From NCBI GenBank assembly GCA_027013285.1, contig JALUXR010000103.1, forward strand, positions 1 through 5,115: 5,115 nucleotides of DNA, given 5' to 3'. A model generated the notes under the pieces. It made no database searches. It was not told the origin of the DNA and was given only the letters and a program-made list of their open reading frames with translations. This DNA is from Candidatus Altimarinota bacterium. GTDB lineage: Bacteria > Patescibacteriota > Gracilibacteria > Absconditabacterales > Absconditicoccaceae. How positions within the stretch are numbered: position 1 is the stretch's first letter; every line of letters starts with the position of its first letter. Of the stretch, positions 1-5,115 are shown in pieces. The position numbers were made by a program, and so were the translations under genes.

Positions 1-158
1 TGTTTTTTGTTTGCATAAACTGATTTGTTGATAACAGAAAAAAAAGAAAGAAAACTTATTCCTATTATAAATAGTAAGCTTCCTTTCCATAAAGAAAAAG
101 TTATTTTTTTCTTTGAAAATTCTTTTTTTTCTTTTTGAAATCACCAAGTTTTTTGCAT
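1..158 (-). CDS. N-terminal fragment of an exported or membrane-anchored protein, cut by window edge
   Basis: The frame opens with ATG at 158 and runs without TAA or TAG to the window edge, giving 52 residues; the rest lies outside. The first 20 residues are basic and polar (MQKTWGFQKE, then a KKEFSKKK stretch), followed by a hydrophobic segment at about residues 27-43 (SLLFIIGISFLSFFSVI) and a polar end with SVYA then NKK. This is the shape of a Sec signal peptide with a possible cleavage after Ala49, or of a single N-terminal membrane anchor. Residue 6 is a TGA glycine, next to a TGG tryptophan at residue 5. It starts 33 nt after the toxin stop on the same strand, so it may be the last visible gene of that transcript. 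No Shine-Dalgarno motif precedes the ATG. The function cannot be told from this piece. The opposite strand has a short open frame here, but it lacks a start. Confidence 0.6.
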
Positions 159-191
159 AAGATAGAACTTAAAATAATTGTAAATTGATTA

Positions 192-470
192 TTAAAACTT
201 TTGTTGTTCTCTCCGTATTGAATAAATTAATATAGTTTTATCTTGTTTATTTATTTTATACACAATTTTATATCTATATTTTGGTAAAACTATCTGTCTA
301 TAATTATTTGCTAATCTTTTTCATAACAATGGATAATGTTTTAAAATTTTTATATAATCAAATATAAAATCTTTTATTTCTACAGCTTTTAAATAATTAT
401 CTAAAGCTATGTAATCTATAATTTCTTTTAATTTTTTAATAAATCTTTCTTCAAAACTTAATTGATACAT
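192..470 (-). CDS. RelE/ParE-family toxin of a type II toxin-antitoxin pair
   Basis: 92 residues, the usual length for the RelE/ParE fold. The order of elements fits the family: an N-terminal helix pair (FEERFIKKLKEIIDYIA, then a second helix to about residue 43), the HYPLLGKRL turn (residues 45-53), strand RQIVLPKYRYKIVYKI (58-73, matching the family's 'R-x-I-V, Y-R-I-x-Y' strands) and a last strand TILIYSIRRE (79-88) with the terminal Arg pair. Gly50 in the PLLG turn, usually Gly in relatives, is a TGA codon, so a standard-code reading would stop there. Family members either cut mRNA on the ribosome (RelE) or poison gyrase (ParE); the sequence alone does not say which. The ATG lies inside the antitoxin gene in another frame, overlapping it by 13 nt, the classic arrangement for translational coupling. 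Arg86 is CGG, a codon that may be read differently in some relatives. Confidence 0.88.
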
Positions 471-673
471 TCTACTGTTTGGGAATTAAATTGCTTATCA
501 AATTCTTTTCTTACTTCTTCATAATCATAATAAACACTTTTTCATAATTTATTATCTATTTCGGTTTCTAAAATATCATTTATCACTTCAGTAGGTAATT
601 TTTTACTTAAAGTTTCTATATCAATTTCAATTCAAAGTTTTTTAGCTTTTTCCAACAGTTTTTTATTTATCAT
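458..673 (-). CDS. putative antitoxin partner of the RelE/ParE toxin
   Basis: 71 residues, ATG at 673, TAA at 458-460. It has no domain I recognise by sequence; the call rests on its small size, its position directly upstream of and overlapping the RelE/ParE toxin gene, and its charge pattern. The first half (LLEKAKKLGIEIDIETLSKKLPTEVINDILETEID) looks like short amphipathic helices that could dimerise or bind DNA. The second half (YYDYEEVRKEFDKQFN, residues 48-63) is an acidic-basic helix of the kind that wraps around RelE/ParE toxins. Gly14 and Gly44 are TGA. The gene starts 11 nt after the stop of the large secreted-protein gene, so it may be read from that transcript, although such pairs usually have their own autoregulated promoter; I see no convincing one in the end of the upstream gene. 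No Shine-Dalgarno motif precedes the ATG. The antitoxin-first order is the common one. Confidence 0.72.
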
Positions 674-684
674 TTTTTAAAGTT

Positions 685-2457
685 TTATTTTAATAAATCA
701 CTTTTAAATTTTAATAAACCATTATCAATCATTATTATGTAATAACTTCTTAAGTCATTTTTCAAACTACTTTCCAATATTTCTAATTTTTCAAAAGCTT
801 TGTTTATTTTTTCATTAAAAACATTTTCTTTGTTTTCAGATTTGTATTTATCGTAATATTTTTTAAGTATATTTGCAACTACATTTGACAAATCTCAATT
901 TTGATAATAAAATCTTATAGCTCATACTTTAAATAATTTATTTAAATTTGCTTTCATTTTTATTGAATATTTATCTTGTTGTAATTCTGTTTTAAATTGC
1001 TCTGGAACAGTACTTTCTAAATTAGCTATTTCTCAAGAAAGTTCACTTATTTTGTCAAAGTTGTTAGAGATTTGAAGACTTTCAATACTATTTTTTAAAG
1101 TTTTTAGTTTTTCAATAGTTCATTTTAATTTTAAGTTTTCGATTTCTGTTTTAACAGCTTTTATATATTTATTTATAATATTTAAATTTTCTGGTAATAT
1201 TAAAATATTTTTGTAATTATTTAAAGTTTCTACAAATGTATTTAATCAAGTTAAACTATTTGCAGACATTTTTGTATTATAATTAACCATAAGTTGTGTC
1301 ATAATAGGTTGTTCATTTTTTTCTTTAGTTTTTATAAATTCAAAGTAATTTTTTAATGTTTCTTTGATATCATCTTGAACAACTTTTGTAATATTATTCA
1401 AACTATTAATTATATCATTTTGTAATATTTTTAAAATATTAACTTTATTTTCTGAATTTCACAATTTAGTTAATTTTTCATTAACTTTATTTTGAGTTAC
1501 TGTTATGTTATTTTGTAAGTTAGATATTTTTGCAATAAGAGTATTATAATTATCTACAATATTTTGAACTCATTGTCACTTTAATTCATTAAATCAAGTT
1601 GTTATTTCCGGAATATTTACATCAGGGTAGTATGTTTTAATTATATTCGAAATTGTATTGTCCAATTTATCATTAACAAATCATAGCAAAACTTGTTTTT
1701 TTGTACTAAATCAACTTTGAAAATAAGTCATATTATTATCTTCATTTATATATTTTTCAAATTCATTATTTAACATTCAAGAATAATAATTTGTTATATT
1801 ATTTTTAACATCATCATATTTTTTATTTAAAATATCTTTTCCTAATCCTATAATATTTGTAAGTTCTGTATCTTTTTTTATTAAATTATTATAATTTGTT
1901 GTAAGAGTGTTTAATTTATTTTTAAAATCTTTATATTCATTTATTTTAGTTTGATAAGATTGTAGAGTAGTTCCAAGTTTTGTATTGAAATTATTTACTA
2001 ATCAAGATAAATTATTATTAAAATTTGTGATAGTTGTATTACTATCTAAAATATATCAAGATATATTACTTTGTATTTCATTTAATTTATTGTTGTATTC
2101 TCAAGTTGTTATTAAATTATTTTGAAAACTATTATTATTTATATCTATTTCTCATATTATATTTAATTTATTTGTAGTAATATTTTTAATTAAATTAGTA
2201 TATTGAGTTTTTATAGTATTGTTTAAATTATTTGTATTTACACCAGTAAGTTGAGATAATATAGCATAATCTCAAGTAGATATATTGTTTTGTATACTTG
2301 ATAATATATTTTTATATTTATTATAAATATTTGTAGAATTTGTATTTATAGTATTATAACTATTGTTTAAATTGGTTTTTAAATCATTTGAACTTAGAGC
2401 AAAACTAAGTCAAATTGTGCTTAAAATTAGACTTGTTCAGATTATAATTTTTTTCAT
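685..2457 (-). CDS. secreted 590-residue helical, Asn/Lys-rich protein of unknown function
   Basis: The frame is open for 590 codons with 19 TGA glycines and ends in TAA. The start MKKIIIGTSLILSTIGLSFA is a clear Sec signal peptide: two lysines, a hydrophobic core and an SFA end, with likely cleavage after Ala20. The mature part is almost all polar helix-forming sequence with regularly spaced Ile/Leu, suggesting long amphipathic helices or coiled coil, especially about residues 120-215 and 420-490 (for example IEKLKTLKNSIESLQ). Asparagine is very frequent in residues 20-240, partly reflecting A+T pressure. I find no Cys, Trp or His, and no membrane segment after the signal peptide. The last 80 residues (from RFYYQNGDLSNVVANILKKY) look like a separate compact helical domain. 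I do not recognise the family; an extracellular filamentous or surface-attachment role would be a guess. It is the first gene of the minus-strand run that continues into the antitoxin 11 nt later. Confidence 0.85.
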
Positions 2458-2468
2458 TTTATATTAAA

Positions 2469-2510
2469 AAATAAGTAAATAAACTATAGTTGTTATATAA
2501 AAACTTATTT
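2469..2510. repeat. 8-bp inverted repeat flanking the minus-strand promoter -10
   Basis: AAATAAGT (2469-2476) and ACTTATTT (2503-2510) are exact reverse complements separated by 26 nt. The right arm lies between the candidate -35 and -10 boxes and the left arm lies in the leader of the secreted-protein gene. It could be an operator or a weak leader hairpin, but the arms are almost entirely A/T, and such repeats arise easily by chance in DNA this A+T-rich. Confidence 0.3.
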
Positions 2511-2519
2511 GTTTTTCAA
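2492..2519 (-). promoter_or_regulatory. candidate sigma70-type promoter for the secreted-protein operon
   Basis: Read on the minus strand, TTGAAA (2519-2514) and TATAAC (2497-2492) are separated by 16 nt, close to the sigma70 consensus. Transcription would start near 2486, giving a leader of roughly 28 nt before the ATG at 2457. In sequence this A+T-rich, similar boxes occur by chance, so position upstream of a long gene is the main support. The leader holds no Shine-Dalgarno motif. Confidence 0.4.
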
Positions 2520-2586
2520 TTGTTTTTTTCAGGGATTAAATAACCTTTCTTTTCTTAAAATTTTCTTTAAATTATGATTAATTATT

Positions 2587-2599
2587 TATAATTTATAAT
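2587..2599 (+). promoter_or_regulatory. tandem TATAAT -10 boxes just before the nuclease start
   Basis: Two perfect TATAAT hexamers occur at 2587-2592 and 2594-2599, ending 14 and 7 nt before the ATG at 2607. If the first is used, the transcript would start about 7 nt before the ATG, almost leaderless, which would agree with the missing Shine-Dalgarno motif. No good -35 box sits 16-18 nt upstream, so this is tentative. Confidence 0.3.
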
Positions 2600-2606
2600 T
2601 TTTCAA

Positions 2607-3764
2607 ATGCCTTTGTATAGTTTTTCGCAAATTCAAAAGTATCTAAATTGCCCATTGTCTTATAAATTTTATTATGTAGATAAAAATAGGCCTGAATGGG
2701 AGGAAAATTTACATTTAATTTTATGAACAGAAGTTCATGCAGCTTTAGAATGGCTTTATAATCAAGTTAATAATTTCAAAAAGCCAACTTATGAACAGTT
2801 AGAACAAGTTTTTCTGCAGACTTTTAACGAAAAGGCTAGTAAATTAGATGAAGAAAAAGAAACAATAGATGAGTTTCTTACAAGATGAAAATATTATCTA
2901 AAATCTTTTTATGAGAAACATTATCCTTTTGAAGATATAAAAGTTATAGGAACGGAAGTTAGGCTTGCTATAGACTTATGAGACAATATTAAATTTCAGT
3001 GAATTATAGATAGGCTTGATAAAAAATGATATGATTTTATTTTAACAGATTATAAAACAAACAAAAATTTACCACCAGAAGATAAAACACTTTACGAAGA
3101 ACAACTTACTTTGTATGCTTTGTGAGTTAAGCAAAAATATTGAAAATATTTAAAAAAAGTTTATTGAAATCTTGTTTATTTACATTTTGAGATACAAGAT
3201 TTCTGGGAAATTACAGATCAAAGAATGAAAGAAATTACTGAAAAATATAAAAAAATAGTTTTGGAGATAGAAAAGAAAAAGGCTGAATATAATTTATGAG
3301 ATGAAAATGCTTTTCCAACTACTACAGATACTTCACATTGTAGATTTTGTGATTACAAGGAAATTTGTCCACTTTTTGCTCATAAGTTTTGAAATATAGA
3401 TGATTTTGAAATACCTGATGATATGGTTAGAAAACTTATAGATGAATATGTTCAATTAAATAAACAGAAAAAAAATATAGAAAAGACTTTAAATCAAAAT
3501 AAAGAAATGTTGATTAAATTTGCTAAAAAAAATAAACTGAAAAAGATTTATTGAAATGAAGCTGATTTATCTGTGGTAAGTTATAAATGAATTAAAATTT
3601 TGGATAAGGAAAAATTAAAAGAAAAACTACAACAACTTTGAATTCTAGATGAAACTTTGGAAGTGGATAGATTTAAACTTAAAAAACTTATAGATAGTTG
3701 AAAAATTACAAATACAGATTTATCAAATCTAATAGATTATACTGAGACTTTAGGATTAAGATAA
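2607..3764 (+). CDS. RecB/Cas4-like PD-(D/E)XK nuclease with predicted Fe-S cluster
   Basis: 385 residues. All core motifs of the RecB-type PD-(D/E)XK exonuclease superfamily (PDDEXK_1, shared with Cas4 and AddB) are present: SFSQIQKYLNCP with Cys15, LGTEVHAALEW with His44, GIIDRLD with Asp135, LTDYKTNK with Asp148 and Lys150, and EEQLTLY with Gln166 and Tyr170. Cys245, Cys248 and Cys254 (CRFCDYKEIC) with Cys15 form the usual four-cysteine set for a 4Fe-4S cluster. The nuclease should therefore be active, probably cutting or resecting DNA in the cytoplasm. Residues 270-385 are a helical extension beyond the Cas4-sized core. Fourteen of 16 glycines are TGA, including conserved Gly40 and Gly132; the three tryptophans are TGG. 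The start is fixed by an in-frame TAA at 2589-2591 and by Cys15 lying at its normal distance from the N-terminus. It is a single-gene plus-strand unit; no helicase or cas gene is adjacent, so its pathway is open. Confidence 0.9.
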
Positions 3765-3777
3765 ATTAATTTCCTAA
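3750..3777. terminator. inverted repeat across two convergent stop codons, possible shared terminator
   Basis: TTAGGATTAA (3750-3759) can pair with TTAA (3766-3769) plus TCCTAA (3772-3777), leaving a 6-nt loop GATAAA and a 2-nt bulge. The plus-strand stop TAA (3762-3764) lies in the loop and the minus-strand stop (3766-3768) in the stem. It sits exactly where transcripts of the two convergent genes must end. There is no T-run after the stem on either strand, so it is not a textbook intrinsic terminator, and the stem has only two G-C pairs. Confidence 0.35.
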
Positions 3778-5115
3778 TAAAGTATCTATACTTATATCTC
3801 AATTTAGATAGTTTATCATATTCGGAGTTAGATTATTTTTATATTTTACTCAGAAATTTTCTAAAAATAGAAATCTTCAAATATATTGGTTTAAAAACTC
3901 TAATTGAGGATTTTCTATTTTTGATCATACAAAAGGTGATAATAGATTTTTGTAAAATGGTAATTTATGTTTTTGTCATAATTTTATAAAAGATTGTAAA
4001 AATTTTCAAATATATTTTATGTTTGGGCTATTTGGGTTGATTATTATGATCCGTCATCTTGCTGGATATTCGTCTGTCATATGAGCTAATGGTAGGGTAG
4101 TTTTTGTAATGTTTGTATATCTTATTTTAAATTTTTTGTAAATACTTAGTCCATTTTTCTTTAAAAAACTATTTTTATCTAAAAAGTTGTATATTAAGTT
4201 AGATTTTTTATCTGCTAATAAACAAAAATCTATATTATTTTTACAGAATTTTATATTTCTATATTTTATGGACAATCTTTTATATAAAATTGAATCAAAA
4301 CTTTTATAAACTTGTCATTCTCAAAAAGATTTTATAGTTTTAAGTCATATTTTTCATTGTTTGAAAATATAATATTTGACTATATCATTAAATATTGGAA
4401 ATAATGATTTATGTGTTTTGTTAAGTAATTTTAAATAAAATTTATCATATCATAAAAATACAGGCATATTTTGTATTTTTCCGTTTGTCTGTAATCTATC
4501 TGGATTATTTAAAACAATATTTTTCCAACTGTCAAAACTTTGAATTTTATTTATAGTTGTTCAATATCAATATCATATTATTGGGTCTATAGCAAAAGGT
4601 ATGGCTTTTATGTTATTATTTTTTAGGTATTTTGAAAAATTTATATCGAACAAACTATCTAATTGAAAACTTAGATTTGGCACTTGAAATGAAACATCTG
4701 ATAATTTCGATATGTCTGCAAACCATTCTGAAGGCACAATTGCTAAATCGAAGCTACTGTCGTTTGTTGTTAATTTAACCACTAAATCTTTGTAGTATTC
4801 TTTGAGATTGTTGTATCATTCGTAATTTATAGTGCCGTTGCTGATTTTTTTTAGTCTTAAATTGAAGATTTTTTCCTCTTTGTTGTTTAGTAAATTGCTT
4901 GGATATAGCAAATTTAATGAATATTTTTTATCTTTTGAAATTGAAAATTTAGTTTTACTTACTTTCTGTGTGTTTCAAGTTGTTTGGTAGTTGCTTCAAG
5001 TTTGAGTGTTTATTTCTTTTTTAATTTTTTGAGTATTTCAACTTATAGTTTGTTGTTTAATTTGTTTTTGAAGATGTTTTTCTCATAAAATATCACTTTG
5101 AGCTGATGGAGTATT
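3766..5115 (-). CDS. extracellular solute-binding-like protein, N-terminus outside window
   Basis: 449 codons are visible, ending in TAA; the start and any signal peptide lie beyond 5115. Visible residues 1-60 are a Gln/Thr/Asn/Lys-rich linker with the motif GNTQK twice (26-30 and 47-51). From about residue 65 the layout resembles family 1 ABC sugar-binding proteins: an alpha/beta lobe with YNNLKEYYKDLVVKL then DLAIVPSEWF (123-132), matching the 'gPDi...p' region; AIPFAIDPIIGYGYG (171-185), matching the 'GlPl..D..vLYYN' hinge; FDSWKNIV (194-201), matching the 'P.TWdE' motif; and RIIIINPNSPNIKYIGKFLQSF near residues 355-376, like the late 'i..~SkN...A..FL' segment. The similarity is remote. 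Cys291 and Cys298 could form a disulfide. Twenty of 24 glycines are TGA. No permease gene is visible, so a transport role is inferred; it may instead be a surface receptor. It converges with the nuclease gene. Confidence 0.72.

Larger units (their letters stand above)
2458..2606. other. divergent intergenic region, non-coding
   Basis: This 149-nt gap separates the starts of the secreted-protein gene (minus) and the nuclease gene (plus) and is the only sizeable non-coding stretch in the window. Both strands are interrupted by TAA or TAG in all frames. It contains candidate promoters for both directions, an 8-base inverted repeat, the small palindrome ACTATAGT (2483-2490) and a T-rich middle part. 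No riboswitch-like or stable G+C-rich structure is visible. Confidence 0.8.

Noticed and set aside
3..74. C-terminal tail of a plus-strand gene ending in TAG
   Set aside because: It is only 23 codons with no start in view, while the minus strand over the same bases has an ATG and a well-formed signal segment. The plus-strand reading is weaker but not excluded.
91..114. Hairpin AAAGAAAAA / TTTTTCTTT as an intrinsic terminator
   Set aside because: It lies inside the coding start of the minus-strand gene, has almost no G-C pairs and is explained by lysine and phenylalanine codons.
685..891. A separate 68-residue gene on the minus strand
   Set aside because: It is the C-terminal end of the 590-residue secreted protein; the frame continues upstream through TGA at the Asn-Gly-Asp site.
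2527..2547. AGGGATTAAATAACCT as a terminator or attenuator hairpin
   Set aside because: Only three base pairs (AGG/CCT) can form around a 10-nt loop, too weak to support a call.
2607..3764. CRISPR Cas4
   Set aside because: Motifs and cysteines are shared with Cas4, but there is no repeat array or cas gene in the window and the C-terminal extension is not typical, so only the superfamily is assigned.
4054..4782. Two separate genes of about 70 residues (4054-4275 and 4573-4782)
   Set aside because: Both are in the same frame as the solute-binding-like protein and are bounded only by TGA codons that read as glycine.
1..5115. Mycoplasma/Spiroplasma code with TGA as tryptophan
   Set aside because: TGA falls on conserved glycines in the nuclease and toxin, TGG is still used for Trp in three genes, and GGN glycines are rare because TGA takes their place.

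Overview
The window reads cleanly only if TGA is a glycine codon (genetic code 25). Read that way, six genes cover almost all of the sequence; read with the standard code, every gene breaks into pieces. TGA falls on conserved glycines (for example the GTEVHAALE motif of the nuclease) while TGG still serves as tryptophan, so this is not the TGA=Trp code of mycoplasmas. By hand count about 57 of 70 glycines are TGA. Together with very high A+T, this points to an uncultivated member of Gracilibacteria or Absconditabacteria (SR1, including BD1-5 relatives), the bacterial groups known for this code. I cannot separate the two groups from this window.

Layout. On the minus strand, from 2457 down to the left edge, lie four closely packed genes: a 590-residue secreted, helical, Asn/Lys-rich protein (685-2457), an antitoxin (458-673), a RelE/ParE-type toxin (192-470) and the start of a protein with an N-terminal membrane or signal segment (1-158, cut by the window edge). 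Gaps are 11 nt and 33 nt, and antitoxin and toxin overlap, so they may be co-transcribed. A 149-nt divergent intergenic region (2458-2606) holds candidate promoters for both directions. On the plus strand is one 385-residue RecB/Cas4-like PD-(D/E)XK nuclease with four cysteines placed for an iron-sulfur cluster (2607-3764). On the minus strand at the right is a 449-codon portion of an extracellular solute-binding-like protein (3766-5115), whose N-terminus lies outside the window. The nuclease and the binding protein converge tail to tail with one base between their stop codons, inside an inverted repeat.

Functionally, the window mixes surface or exported proteins (three of six), a type II toxin-antitoxin pair and a DNA-processing nuclease. 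I see no rRNA, tRNA, CRISPR array, transposase or phage structural gene. The most notable points are the recoded TGA, a toxin-antitoxin pair adapted to that code, the only two CGN codons in the window both being CGG (a codon reported as reassigned in some Absconditabacteria), and a large secreted protein with no Cys, Trp or His that I cannot assign to a family.
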